Below, one piece after another: positions 33,253 to 41,356 of a stretch of DNA of 64,000 bases. The DNA lies in the NCBI RefSeq assembly GCF_001465345.1, contig NZ_CP013655.1:1093553-1157552 (forward strand), in the 5' to 3' direction. The number at the start of each line of letters is the position of its first letter. Position 1 is the first letter of the stretch. The DNA comes from Enterococcus rotai (GTDB lineage: Bacteria > Bacillota > Bacilli > Lactobacillales > Enterococcaceae). Position numbers and translations under genes: made by a program. Under the pieces are notes generated by a model. The model was not told the DNA's origin, ran no database searches, and saw only the letters and a program-made list of their open reading frames with translations.

Positions 33253-33561
33253 ATGAATAGCCATAAAATATTACCGCTAACGGAAACAACATTTTATATT
33301 ATGATTTCACTAATCGAACCATCACATGGCTATGCCATCATGCAAAAAGTTGAAGAGTTAAGTAATGGTCGGGTGCGCATTGCGGCTGGAACCATGTATG
33401 GAGCAACTGAGAATCTATTAAAGCAAAAATTGATACGTGAAGTTCCTGGTGAAGACAAACGTCGTCGTATTTATACTTTGACGGATACTGGAAAAGACGT
33501 TTTAAAATTAGAAGTGACACGTTTAAAACAATTGGTACAGCTTGCTGATAATTTATTGTAG
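33253..33561 (+). CDS. PadR family transcriptional regulator
   Basis: A 102-residue winged-helix protein of the short PadR type: TTFYIMISLIEPSHGYAIMQKVEEL (first helices), then GRVRIAAGTMYGATENLLKQKLI and the wing EDKRRRIYTLTDTGKDVL. Such small PadR proteins repress their own operon and a membrane partner. It is followed 9 bases later by a DUF2812 gene. The promoter carries palindromes overlapping the -10 box. Confidence 0.9.
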   Translation: MNSHKILPLTETTFYIMISLIEPSHGYAIMQKVEELSNGRVRIAAGTMYGATENLLKQKLIREVPGEDKRRRIYTLTDTGKDVLKLEVTRLKQLVQLADNLL

Positions 33562-33570
33562 GAGGATGAA

Positions 33571-34173
33571 ATGAAAAAGTTAAGAATTTTCACTGATATC
33601 AAAAAAGAAGAAAAATATCTAAATAAAATGGCTGAAAAAGGTTGGTGTTTAAGTAACTACAGTTTATGGAATGTTTATACATTTGATAAAACGACGCCTG
33701 CCCCATTGAATTATAGGATTGATTATCAAACATTTAAAAAGAAAGCAGACTATCTTGCTTACTTAACTTTATTTGAGGATAGCGGTTGGCAACATATTAG
33801 TGGGACTCGCTGGAGTGGATTTCAATTTTTTTTACCAACAAACTACAAAAACCAAGAGTTTGATATATTTTCAGATGTTAGTTCAAGTAATGATCGTTAT
33901 AAACGCTTGTATAATCATGCGGTTATGTGGGGACTATTAATGCTTATCTATTTTCTTATGTTGCACCCATCTTTTGAGAATATATCCTCATGGTACTTAA
34001 CGCCAAGTATTTGGGAGTATAGTGGTCTTCAATTAATCGGAATGATTATCATGGAAACCTTCTTTTTGATTATCATGATAATGCCAATGATGTTTTTTTT
34101 ATTGAGCACTGTCTACTTTACAATTACTGGGACAAAAACAAAAAAACATATAAAAAAATATGAGACTGGATAA
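33571..34173 (+). CDS. DUF2812 membrane protein (PadR partner)
   Basis: A 200-residue protein. The N-terminal DUF2812 domain (about 1-110) begins KKLRIFTDIKKEEKYLNKMAEKGW, and the pattern NYRIDYQ...YLALF is typical. Two membrane helices follow, near 119-136 and 155-185. DUF2812 genes regularly follow PadR regulators in Firmicutes; the pair may respond to membrane-active compounds, but the function is not established. RBS GGAGG. It ends at a shared 50-bp palindromic terminator. Confidence 0.85.
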   Translation: MKKLRIFTDIKKEEKYLNKMAEKGWCLSNYSLWNVYTFDKTTPAPLNYRIDYQTFKKKADYLAYLTLFEDSGWQHISGTRWSGFQFFLPTNYKNQEFDIFSDVSSSNDRYKRLYNHAVMWGLLMLIYFLMLHPSFENISSWYLTPSIWEYSGLQLIGMIIMETFFLIIMIMPMMFFLLSTVYFTITGTKTKKHIKKYETG

Positions 34174-34200
34174 ATCTTGTTCTCAGCTGTAATCAGCATG

Positions 34201-34250
34201 AAAAAAGTGTGTGTGAAAAACTGAATTCAGTTTTTCACACACACTTTTTT
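34201..34250. terminator. 50-bp perfect palindromic bidirectional terminator
   Basis: Two perfectly complementary 25-base arms, starting AAAAAAGTGTGTGTGAAAAA and meeting at CTGAATTCAG without a loop. It ends both the DUF2812 gene and dnaN. Confidence 0.95.
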
Positions 34251-34259
34251 CTAAATTTT

Positions 34260-35390
34260 TTAATTTGTACGAACAGGTGTAATCAATTGAATAAAGTCTA
34301 AATCAGTTTCTGTTGGTTCCAAAGTAAATGGACGAATTGCAGAAATAAATTTGACTGTGATGCTCATATCACCGAATGCTCGTAAGGCATCTTTCATATA
34401 ATCTGGATTGAAGGAAATTTCCAATGGATCACCGGTTACTTTTTCATAGTTTAATGGTTCTTCCACTTTACCGATTTCTGGAGAATTTCCATAAAGAATA
34501 ACGGAATCAGAAGCAATTGCTAAACGAACGATATTATTACGACCTTCATGTGACAGCAAAGAAGCACGGTCGATAGCAGATAGTAATTCCGGAACATAAA
34601 AATCAATTTCTGTATTAAAGCTTGTCGGGATCAAACGATTTGTATCAGGATAATTTCCTTCCAACAAACGAGAATAGAAGTACATATTTTGTGTTTTAAA
34701 CAATACTTGGTTTTCCATGATACTAATTTCAACCATTTCTTCTTCATTGGTAAATGAACGAGAAAGCTCAGTCAAACTTTTTCCTGGAATCACAATATTG
34801 AAATTCTCAGCTGCTTGTTCGATCGGAATGATTCGTTGGCTTAGACGATGTGAATCAGTCGCAACAGCCAATAATTTTTGATCGTCTAAAATAAAATGAA
34901 CCCCAGTCAAAATGGGACGACTCTCATGAAGTGATACAGCAAATCCTGTTTCATTAATAATTTTTGTCAATAGGTGAACAGGTAATTGAATTTGATTTTT
35001 AGCATCGATCACAGGAAGATGTGGATAATTATCTGCATCCAATCCATTAACAGTAAAATCAGCTTTCCCAGAAGTAATCGCTACTTGATTGTTGTCTAAT
35101 ACTTCTAAGGTGAACATGTCTTCAGGTAATTTACGGATGATTTCACCAAAGAAACGAGCTTGTAAAACGATACTACCAGTTGACTCGATCGTCATTTGAG
35201 CTTTTTCATCTTCTTTACTTAAAAAACTTTCAATCGAAATATCGGCATTGCTACCTGTTAAGGATAGACCTTCGTCGGTTAAAACGATTTTTACACCTGT
35301 TAAAATAGGGATCGTTGTTTTAGAAGAAATGGCTCTTTGAACAGTTTGCAATTCTTGTAAAAATGTATTTCTTTTTACGGTTAATTTCAT
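34260..35390 (-). CDS. dnaN: DNA polymerase III beta subunit (sliding clamp)
   Basis: A 376-residue protein that forms the ring holding DNA polymerase III on DNA. It begins MKLTVKRNTFLQELQTVQRAIS, and has the three repeated clamp domains and the ending FTLEPTETDLDFIQLITPVRTN, the usual C-terminal end that helps form the binding pocket. RBS AAGGAG. It follows dnaA across a 200-bp gap containing DnaA boxes. Confidence 0.98.
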   Translation of the reverse strand: MKLTVKRNTFLQELQTVQRAISSKTTIPILTGVKIVLTDEGLSLTGSNADISIESFLSKEDEKAQMTIESTGSIVLQARFFGEIIRKLPEDMFTLEVLDNNQVAITSGKADFTVNGLDADNYPHLPVIDAKNQIQLPVHLLTKIINETGFAVSLHESRPILTGVHFILDDQKLLAVATDSHRLSQRIIPIEQAAENFNIVIPGKSLTELSRSFTNEEEMVEISIMENQVLFKTQNMYFYSRLLEGNYPDTNRLIPTSFNTEIDFYVPELLSAIDRASLLSHEGRNNIVRLAIASDSVILYGNSPEIGKVEEPLNYEKVTGDPLEISFNPDYMKDALRAFGDMSITVKFISAIRPFTLEPTETDLDFIQLITPVRTN

Positions 35391-35495
35391 AATAATTGAA
35401 CTCCTTTTTAATTGATTTTAAACGCATAAATTTTACTAAGACAGTTTTGTATTTATATATAAATAAATAATAAAAGTAGTAGGTCCTGTTAATTC

Positions 35496-35587
35496 TGTGG
35501 AAAAGTCAGAAAACGAAATGAAATAGGAGTTTTCCACCTGTGCATAACTTGTGGAAAACTTTTTACTTTTTTACTTTTTTATCCACA
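35496..35587. promoter_or_regulatory. oriC subregion between dnaN and dnaA (DnaA boxes)
   Basis: DnaA-box-like 9-mers: TTATCCACA (35579-35587), TGTGCATAA (35539-35547), and TGTGGAAAA at 35550-35558 and 35496-35504. AT-rich tracts lie between. Confidence 0.75.
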
Positions 35588-35589
35588 GG

Positions 35590-36933
35590 CTAGGAATTAA
35601 GCAAGTTCTTGATTTCCCCAACTTCTTTTTGGATCGTGGGATCTTTTTCCATTAATTGCTGGATTTTTTCATGCGCATGAATTACGGTCGTATGATCTTT
35701 TCCACCAAATTCGGCACCAATTTTTGGTAGCGAGTTATCGGTCATTTCTCTAGAAAGATACATTGAGATTTGTCTAGGAACAACGATCGATTTAACGCGT
35801 TTTTTGCCCTTGAGATCTTTTAATTGAATATGGTAATACTTTGCCACTTCTTCTTGGATTTGTAAAATGGATAGATGATTTTGGCTGCCGACAGATTTTA
35901 AGGACTTAAGTGCATCAGCTGCAAGGCTCGTTGTAATATCTTCACCATTTATTGTTGCAAAGGCTTGAACTCTAACCAGAGCGCCTTCTAATTCACGGAT
36001 ATTAGAATCGATCTGACCTGCAATATAGCTTAGCGTATCGTCAGGTATCTCCAGTCGTTCTGCATCTGCTTTTTTCCGTAAAATTGCAATACGGGTCTCT
36101 AAATCAGGTGGTGTGATGTCGACTGACAATCCCCAAGCAAAACGAGAAACTAAACGTTCTGGTAATTTCGGGATATCATTTGGTGGTCGATCACTCGTTA
36201 GTACGATTTGTTTATTTTCATTATACAAATCATTGAAGGTATGGAAAAATTCTTCTAAAGTTGCTTCTTTTTCAGCTAAAAACTGAATATCATCAACTAG
36301 TAACAGATCAACATTTCGATATTCTTTACGAAATTGTTCGGAATTTTTCGTTTGGATCGAATTGATGAATTCATTAGTGAATGTTTCGCTACTGACGTAT
36401 TTCACTTTGGCATCGGGGCGATTTTGCAGCATTTGGTGACCAATAGCATGCATCAAATGGGTTTTTCCAAGACCAACACCACCATAAAAGAATAGCGGAT
36501 TGTAAATAGAACCAGGATCTTCTGCTACAACTAATGCTGCTGCATGCGCCATTTGATTTCCTTTTCCGATAACGAATGTATCAAAAGAGTATTTTGGATT
36601 CAATAAAGCTTTTTTCCCGTGTTCAGCAATTTTTTCTTGTGTCACAGGGGCTTTCTTCTCTTCTTGAACCGGCATCATCTCTTTTTCACCAGTAACAACA
36701 AAATGAGGCATCACTTCAGCACCAGTTAATTTAAAGCCGGTTTCAACAATTTTTGCGGCTAAATTCTTTTCCCAATAGTCTTTATGAACAGCAGAAGGAA
36801 CTTCTAACCATAACTGGTTATTCTCCAACTTTAGCGGTTGCGTTGTTTTTATCCATGCATCAAAACTTGGTGCGGACAAAACAGATTGGTAAGTATCTTC
36901 TAGATCTTTCCAGAAACTTTCCATATCGGGCAT
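35590..36933 (-). CDS. dnaA: Chromosomal replication initiator DnaA
   Basis: A 447-residue initiator that binds DnaA boxes and melts oriC. Domain I (about 1-85), a short variable domain II, then the AAA+ domain with Walker A GGVGLGKT (151-158) and Walker B VDLLLVDDIQFL. The C-terminal domain IV carries the DnaA signature GGKDHTTVIHAHEKI. RBS AGGAGG with 7-base spacing. It is flanked on both sides by DnaA-box clusters, and a structured repeat lies directly before the RBS. Confidence 0.98.
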   Translation of the reverse strand: MPDMESFWKDLEDTYQSVLSAPSFDAWIKTTQPLKLENNQLWLEVPSAVHKDYWEKNLAAKIVETGFKLTGAEVMPHFVVTGEKEMMPVQEEKKAPVTQEKIAEHGKKALLNPKYSFDTFVIGKGNQMAHAAALVVAEDPGSIYNPLFFYGGVGLGKTHLMHAIGHQMLQNRPDAKVKYVSSETFTNEFINSIQTKNSEQFRKEYRNVDLLLVDDIQFLAEKEATLEEFFHTFNDLYNENKQIVLTSDRPPNDIPKLPERLVSRFAWGLSVDITPPDLETRIAILRKKADAERLEIPDDTLSYIAGQIDSNIRELEGALVRVQAFATINGEDITTSLAADALKSLKSVGSQNHLSILQIQEEVAKYYHIQLKDLKGKKRVKSIVVPRQISMYLSREMTDNSLPKIGAEFGGKDHTTVIHAHEKIQQLMEKDPTIQKEVGEIKNLLNS

Positions 36934-36950
36934 ATGGTGACCTCCTTAGT

Positions 36951-37069
36951 TTAAAAGCGGAACAAGCCGTTTAGCTCTGACTGAAAAATAGGAAAATCTG
37001 AATAAGGTGTTTTTTACCTTATTCAGATTTTATCTTTTTTCCGAAGAGCTGGCTTATGCAGCTAGATAG
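36951..37069 (-). repeat. Structured leader repeat, copy C (dnaA)
   Basis: A 119-bp element ending 18 bases before the dnaA start. On minus it begins CTATCTAGCTGCA and ends TTGTTCCGCTTTTAA, identical to the menB copy. Nested pairs are AAGCC/GGCTT, AGCTC/GAGCT and GGAAAA/TTTTCC, with an inner perfect 16-bp hairpin (36993-37008 with 37016-37031). Confidence 0.75.
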
Positions 37070-37245
37070 TATATGGTAACAAATTTCACCTTGTACCATT
37101 CAACATCAACTCATTTCTTTGTTGTGTTTTTGGCATGTTTTAACGTAAAAGCTCATAAAGCTAAATAAATTTTTTCTATATAAAAAAGCAGAACAAATAT
37201 AAATAGATAAGCAAATAGAATTTTAGCATTTTTTCAGAACTTTTT

Positions 37246-37543
37246 CCACAGGCAAATTGTGAATTGTGGAAAAAAAATTCACAGAGGGTGATAAACTTAT
37301 CCACAAAGCGAAAGTAAACCGTGGATTTCTCTGATAAAAATTATTTATCCACAGCAGGTTCTGCAAAAATAAACCACGTAGCATAGGCTTTTCCAAAAGT
37401 TATGCACAATTTATAAAACGGATGTGCATAACTTTTGAACACCCTGTTTTTTTGTGCAAAAGTCTAACGAAAACTAAAAATGAATGATTCACGAAAAAAA
37501 ACTATCCACAAGTTATCCCTGACTTTTTCCTTTTTGTGGATAA
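37246..37543. promoter_or_regulatory. oriC main DnaA-box cluster
   Basis: Exact or near-exact DnaA boxes: TTATCCACA at 37298-37306 and 37345-37353, TTATGCACA at 37400-37408, TGTGCATAA at 37423-37431, CTATCCACA at 37502-37510 and TGTGGATAA at 37535-37543, with further weaker copies near 37246-37275. This is the expected oriC between dnaA and rpmH. Confidence 0.85.
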
Positions 37544-37583
37544 CTTATTTAACAAAGAAAGGAAATTAATTCCAGAAAATTTA

Positions 37584-37613
37584 TTGACAAATATACCCAA
37601 TACTAGGTATACT
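37584..37613 (+). promoter_or_regulatory. Promoter of rpmH
   Basis: TTGACA, 18-base spacer, TATACT, about 58 bases before the rpmH start. Confidence 0.75.
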
Positions 37614-37670
37614 ATCAAAGTATGTCTATGTATTGATGGATAGTTACAATTTCAGGAGGTGGAACAAGAG

Positions 37671-37805
37671 ATGAAAAGAACGTATCAACCAAACAAACGC
37701 AAACGTCAAAAAGTTCACGGTTTCCGTAAACGCATGAGCACAAAAAATGGTCGCAACGTATTAGCGAGCAGACGTCGTAAAGGCAGAAAAGTTATTTCAG
37801 CATAA
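37671..37805 (+). CDS. rpmH: 50S ribosomal protein L34
   Basis: A 44-residue very basic protein reading [18 protein letters not shown] and ending [11 protein letters not shown], which is L34 along its full length. The RBS AGGAGG is followed by a strong promoter further upstream. It is the first gene on the right arm from oriC. A terminator and a repeat element separate it from rnpA by more than 500 bases, unlike the usual tight rpmH-rnpA arrangement. Confidence 0.98.
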   Translation: MKRTYQPNKRKRQKVHGFRKRMSTKNGRNVLASRRRKGRKVISA

Positions 37806-37842
37806 TGTATGTTGACTTTAAATAACGAATCAAGTTCAAACT

Positions 37843-37899
37843 AAGAACCCTTTATTATCTTCACAATGTATGTGTGGAAATAATAAAGGGTTCTTTTGT
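37843..37899 (+). terminator. Terminator after rpmH
   Basis: Stem AAGAACCCTTTATTAT pairing with ATAATAAAGGGTTCTT, followed by TTTTG. The repeat family element begins directly at its T-run. Confidence 0.9.
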
Positions 37900-38010
37900 T
37901 GTGAATCACCATGACTGGCTCTGCCAGAATGGATGATGAACAATACTTGGCGAACGTAGTGAGCGAAGTGTCCTTACTAGAGAATCACGAAAACCTAAAT
38001 CCCAAAAAAA
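37896..38010 (+). repeat. Terminator-associated repeat, copy 1
   Basis: It shares GTTGTGAATCAC, ATGATGAACAATACTTGGCG, GTGAGCGAAGTGTCC and TTACTAGAGAATCAC with copies near 47.5 and 52.8-53.1 kb. The remainder of the gap up to 38350 holds no convincing gene; a weak TTGATA/TATTAT pair (38273-38303) may drive rnpA. Confidence 0.75.
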
Positions 38011-38350
38011 GTAGGACTAAGTATGTGGCTCCAAATAGAGTTGTTATTTTATCAAGACAGTCTTCAACATTATAAACATCTTTACTATAGTAGTAACCAA
38101 AAACATAGCAATTAAATCAGCCGGAAAAATCAACAATAACCATTCTCTAAAAACGAATCAACCTCGGAAAATATCACAATCTCGTAAAATAAAGTGAAAA
38201 AAGAGCAGAAAAATGATACTATATGAATTTAGAGTCATGATTCGCAAAATCTCTGGATATTTTCCCTTAATTTTGATAAAAAATGACTGAAATATGCTAT
38301 TATTGTAGAGTGAGTAAAAAAGAAAGATAGAAAGAAACAAAGGGATGCAG

Positions 38351-38689
38351 ATGAAGAAATCCTATAGAGTAAAAAAAGAAAAAGAATTTCAAGCAGTCTT
38401 TCAGCATAAACGTTCCTGTGCCAATCGTAGATTTGTTGTTTATGTATTGGAAAAACCGGAACAAAAGCATTTTCGAGTAGGAATTTCCGTAGGGAAAAAA
38501 ATCGGGAATGCTGTTGTCAGAAATGCTGTTAAGCGTAAAATTCGTACATCGATTTACCAGCTAAAAGAATCGATCGATCCGACTTGTGATTTTATTATCA
38601 TCGCAAGACCTGGTGTTGACAAGTTAACATCGGAAGAAATCCATAGTAACGTGATCCATGTGTTAAAACTTGCAAAAATTTTGAAATAA
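38351..38689 (+). CDS. rnpA: Ribonuclease P protein component
   Basis: A 112-residue basic protein that assists the RNase P RNA in removing the 5' leader of tRNA precursors. It has [16 protein letters not shown], the RNR-type segment [17 protein letters not shown] and the ending DFIIIARPG...HVLKLAKIL. Start: the second ATG (38351) is spaced correctly from AAAGGG; the first ATG, two codons up, touches it. yidC follows after 15 bases. Confidence 0.95.
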   Translation: MKKSYRVKKEKEFQAVFQHKRSCANRRFVVYVLEKPEQKHFRVGISVGKKIGNAVVRNAVKRKIRTSIYQLKESIDPTCDFIIIARPGVDKLTSEEIHSNVIHVLKLAKILK

Positions 38690-38704
38690 GAGAGGAACAG
38701 TTTT

Positions 38705-39532
38705 GTGAAGAAGTATAAACGCTTATTATTGATGGCAGGTCTAGTTACACTTGTTTTTGTGCTGTCTGCCTGTGGAACCGCCCCGATTAACGAGAGCAGT
38801 ACAGGAATTTGGGACCGCTACATTGTCTATTATTTCGCTGAAGCAATCAAATTTTTATCCATTTCGGCAAATACTGGTATTGGGATTATCCTATTTACAT
38901 TAGTGATTCGGATTATTTTACTACCATTGATGCATTTCCAAACAAAAAGTATGCGCAAAACGCAAGAATTACAGCCTAAATTAAAAGCGCTACAAAAACA
39001 ATATTCATCAAAAGATCCGGAAACACAACGTTTATTCCGTGAAGAACAACAAAAACTATATGCTGAAAATAATGTAAACCCTTATGCAGGCTGTTTACCA
39101 TTATTGATTCAAATGCCGATCATGATGGCACTTTATCAATCGATTTCTCGTGTACCAGAATTGAAACAAGGTAGTTTCTTGTGGTTGAACCTAGGACAAC
39201 CCGATCCGTATCTGATTTTACCGATCCTTGCGGCAGTCTTTACCTTTGCCAGCACTTATTTAACAAGTATGAGTCAGATCGAATCAAATGCTTCATTAAA
39301 AATCATGAATTTTGTCATGCCTGTTATGATTTTTGTCATGGGGATGAGTTTAGCCAGTGGATTATCACTTTACTGGGTAGTTTCTAATGCATTCCAAGTA
39401 GGTCAAACATTATTGATCAATAACCCATTCAAGATTCGTAGAGAACGTGCAGAGGCTGAAAGACAAGTAAAAGAACGCGAACGTGCATTGAAGAAAGCAA
39501 TGAATCCTAAGAAAAAAAATAAGAAAAAATAA
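38705..39532 (+). CDS. yidC: Membrane protein insertase YidC (Gram-positive lipoprotein form)
   Basis: A 275-residue insertase that places proteins into the membrane with or without Sec. A lipoprotein signal ends LSAC (Cys23); about five membrane helices follow. The conserved Arg-bearing helix GIGIILFTLVIRIILLPL is present, as is NPYAGCLPLLIQMPIMMALY. The C-terminal tail is strongly basic (KKNKKK), as in SpoIIIJ proteins that touch the ribosome. Start codon GTG after GAGAGGAAC. It lies in the rnpA-yidC-jag string. Confidence 0.96.
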   Translation: MKKYKRLLLMAGLVTLVFVLSACGTAPINESSTGIWDRYIVYYFAEAIKFLSISANTGIGIILFTLVIRIILLPLMHFQTKSMRKTQELQPKLKALQKQYSSKDPETQRLFREEQQKLYAENNVNPYAGCLPLLIQMPIMMALYQSISRVPELKQGSFLWLNLGQPDPYLILPILAAVFTFASTYLTSMSQIESNASLKIMNFVMPVMIFVMGMSLASGLSLYWVVSNAFQVGQTLLINNPFKIRRERAEAERQVKERERALKKAMNPKKKNKKK

Positions 39533-39547
39533 AAGGAGGTTTTCCAG

Positions 39548-40318
39548 ATGCCGGTTTATGAGGGAAACACAATTGAAGAAGCAACAACTAAAGGGTTGCA
39601 CGCACTGAATTTGTCAAAAGAAGAAGTAGAGATCAATGTGATCGCAGATGCTAAAAAAGGTTTTTTGGGCTTTGGTAAAAAATTAGCTCAAGTATCGATC
39701 GAGCCAACGGTTAGTGAACAAATCGCTGAAGCAGTTGCCGAAACAGTTGAAGATATCATTGTGACAGATGAGGAAGTAAAAACTGAAACAGCTGTTGAAG
39801 AATTACTAGTTTCCAAATCTGATTCCTCTGAATCAAAGGTCTTGGAAAACTTAGCAGATGAAGACGCAATCACAGAACTAGCAATGTATTTAACAAAAAT
39901 TTCAAAAGAATTGAATGCACCTGCTCTAGTCCGTTTAGAACGTAAAGATGGTTTGTTGGTTTTCCATTTGGATACAGATAAACAAGGAATCTTGATCGGA
40001 AAGCATGGTAAAGTCTTGAATGCTATGCAATATTTAGCGCAAGTATTCGTTCATCGTGTTGCAGAGAATAAATTATCTGTAGTAGTAAATGTTGGTGATT
40101 ACCGTGAAAAACGGCAAGCAATCTTACAGCGCTTGGCAGAAAGAACGGCCGAAAAAGTGAAGCAAACAGGTCGTCCAGTTTTCTTAGAACCAATGCCAGC
40201 ATTTGAAAGAAAACAAATCCATTTTACATTAAGCAAAGACGACCATATCAAAACACATTCAGAAGGCGATGAACCATACCGCTATTTAGTCGTTGAACCT
40301 GTGAAAAAATATTACTAA
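39548..40318 (+). CDS. jag: Jag/KhpB RNA-binding protein
   Basis: A 256-residue protein. The Jag_N domain (about 1-52) opens MPVYEGNTIEEATTKGL with KKGFLGFG. An acidic linker follows, then a KH domain (about 120-185, with GILIGKHGKVLNAMQYLAQ) and an R3H domain (about 190-256). KhpB works with KhpA as an RNA chaperone that affects cell division and envelope genes in streptococci. AAAAGGAGG RBS. It ends at a terminator. Confidence 0.95.
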   Translation: MPVYEGNTIEEATTKGLHALNLSKEEVEINVIADAKKGFLGFGKKLAQVSIEPTVSEQIAEAVAETVEDIIVTDEEVKTETAVEELLVSKSDSSESKVLENLADEDAITELAMYLTKISKELNAPALVRLERKDGLLVFHLDTDKQGILIGKHGKVLNAMQYLAQVFVHRVAENKLSVVVNVGDYREKRQAILQRLAERTAEKVKQTGRPVFLEPMPAFERKQIHFTLSKDDHIKTHSEGDEPYRYLVVEPVKKYY

Positions 40319-40320
40319 TA

Positions 40321-40363
40321 AAAATCTCCCTTTAAAAAGTATTTTTTTAAAGGGAGATTTTTT
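40321..40363 (+). terminator. Terminator after jag
   Basis: Stem AAAATCTCCCTTTAAA / TTTAAAGGGAGATTTT then T-run. Confidence 0.9.
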
Positions 40364-40395
40364 GTTTAGATTGGATCACTTCACTAAAAAATACA

Positions 40396-40424
40396 TTGAC
40401 AAATACCGTCAAACAAAGTATATT
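40396..40424 (+). promoter_or_regulatory. Promoter of predicted small RNA
   Basis: TTGACA, 17-base spacer, TATATT. No reading frame follows before the terminator at 40497-40523. Confidence 0.75.
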
Positions 40425-40430
40425 TTAAAC

Positions 40431-40525
40431 GAAATCATTCTTATCAACGTACAAAATACGATGATAAAGTAGTTGAAGCATTCGTGCTTCTTCTAGCCTG
40501 GTTCTTTTAGGATCAGGTTTTTTAT
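40431..40525 (+). ncRNA. Predicted structured small RNA, about 95 nt
   Basis: Three hairpins in series after a good promoter. TTATCA-A-CGTA, loop CAAAA, TACG-A-TGATAA (40441-40467); GAAGCA-TTCG-TGCTTC with a UUCG tetraloop (40475-40490); and a terminator CCTGGTTCT-TTT-AGGATCAGG with six T (40497-40523). There is no ribosome-binding site or usable frame. Not recognised as 6S, SRP, tmRNA or a riboswitch. The start of transcription is inferred from the -10. Confidence 0.65.
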
Positions 40526-40546
40526 TTTATCTAAAACAACTAGGCT

Positions 40547-40576
40547 TATATGACAAAAGTCATAAGAGCTTATGAC
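40547..40576. promoter_or_regulatory. Overlapping TATGAC inverted repeats
   Basis: TATGAC-AAAA-GTCATA overlaps GTCATAAG-AG-CTTATGAC, giving three half-sites in 30 bases. A likely binding site for a dimeric regulator, about 70 bases before the small gene at 40645. Confidence 0.5.
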
Positions 40577-40644
40577 AAATGAATCTAACGAAGACAGGAT
40601 TTTTCCGGCATAATAAGGGTATCAACTAACAAGGAGAAATCACT

Positions 40645-40812
40645 ATGAATAATCAAACAAACAGAATTGAAGAATTAGAATTGGAAAATGAAAACTTACG
40701 TTTAAAATTAGCTACAATCAAAGAAGAAAATAAGGATGCTTGGGCAAGTTGGGCTTGGGTCTTGGTTCCTGTTGTCGGGATGCTAGTTGGCGCGTTTCAT
40801 ACAATATTTTAG
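40645..40812 (+). CDS. Small coiled-coil membrane protein, 55 aa
   Basis: MNNQTNRIEELELENENLRL begins a short leucine-heptad coiled coil (about 1-30), followed by WASWAWVLVPVVGMLVGAFH, one membrane helix, and a short tail. The RBS AAGGAG is well placed (8 bases). It ends before a strong terminator. Not recognised; the form suggests a small membrane-anchored partner protein. Upstream lies a cluster of TATGAC inverted repeats. Confidence 0.75.
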   Translation: MNNQTNRIEELELENENLRLKLATIKEENKDAWASWAWVLVPVVGMLVGAFHTIF

Positions 40813-40814
40813 TT

Positions 40815-40851
40815 AAAAAACGGGAAAAGCTAGTAGACTTTTCCCGTTTTT
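40815..40851. terminator. Bidirectional terminator
   Basis: AAAAACGGGAAAAG pairs with CTTTTCCCGTTTTT; between the small gene (plus) and the next gene (minus). Confidence 0.9.
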
Positions 40852-40861
40852 CTTTGATTGA

Positions 40862-41203
40862 TCAACCAATATTCGTTTGGGTAAACTGAACTACAGTGCC
40901 ATAAGCAAATATTTCCACGACCCATTTTCCTTGATATTCCACATATTTTTCTTCAAAATGACAATTAATCACCGCGTCTGCTTCATATTCAAAGGCAATG
41001 ACTTTTAACTGACGGTAAACACCGCTGAACACATCATTTGGATTGACGTCGGGTGAAAATAAGTCTGTTTCAATTCGATCTGTCGCGAAAACAATATCAC
41101 GAAGGATATATTTTTTATTGACATTTCCTGTAGATAATGTGATTCCATTTAAACGATTTTCTAATTCTTGCTCATTTAACTCATCTCTTTTAGCTTGTCT
41201 CAT
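40862..41203 (-). CDS. YbjQ/UPF0145-like protein
   Basis: A 113-residue protein. The ending ADAVINCHFEE...VVEIFAYGTVVQF resembles the GANAVVGVRFD...EVLAYGTAV pattern of YbjQ-type proteins, which form pentameric rings of unknown function and are sometimes named heavy-metal-binding. N-terminal 25 residues are charged and helical. RBS GGAGG. Monocistronic on minus, against the local direction. The family call is moderate. Confidence 0.55.
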   Translation of the reverse strand: MRQAKRDELNEQELENRLNGITLSTGNVNKKYILRDIVFATDRIETDLFSPDVNPNDVFSGVYRQLKVIAFEYEADAVINCHFEEKYVEYQGKWVVEIFAYGTVVQFTQTNIG

Positions 41204-41293
41204 TTTAGGAACCTCCTCGCATTATTAAGTTTATTTTAAAGATAAAGGAGAAGAAATGCAACGTTAACGAACGCTTATAGCAAACAAATAGTG

Positions 41294-41322
41294 TTGCGAA
41301 AAATAAGAAAATATGCTATTCT
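41294..41322 (+). promoter_or_regulatory. Promoter upstream of mnmE
   Basis: TTGCGA, 17-base spacer, TATTCT. It is followed by a short leader ending in a terminator-like hairpin. Confidence 0.55.
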
Positions 41323-41356
41323 ATGTCAAGAAATTAATAGGAATTGATGCAGTGAA

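Noticed and set aside
38040..38160. Minus-strand hydrophobic peptide (LLLIFPADLIAMFLVTTI..., Lys at the end) that could be a type I toxin
   Set aside because: Only TTG or an internal ATG can start it, the SD is weak, and it lacks the Fst/Par or TxpA motif; not enough to call a gene.
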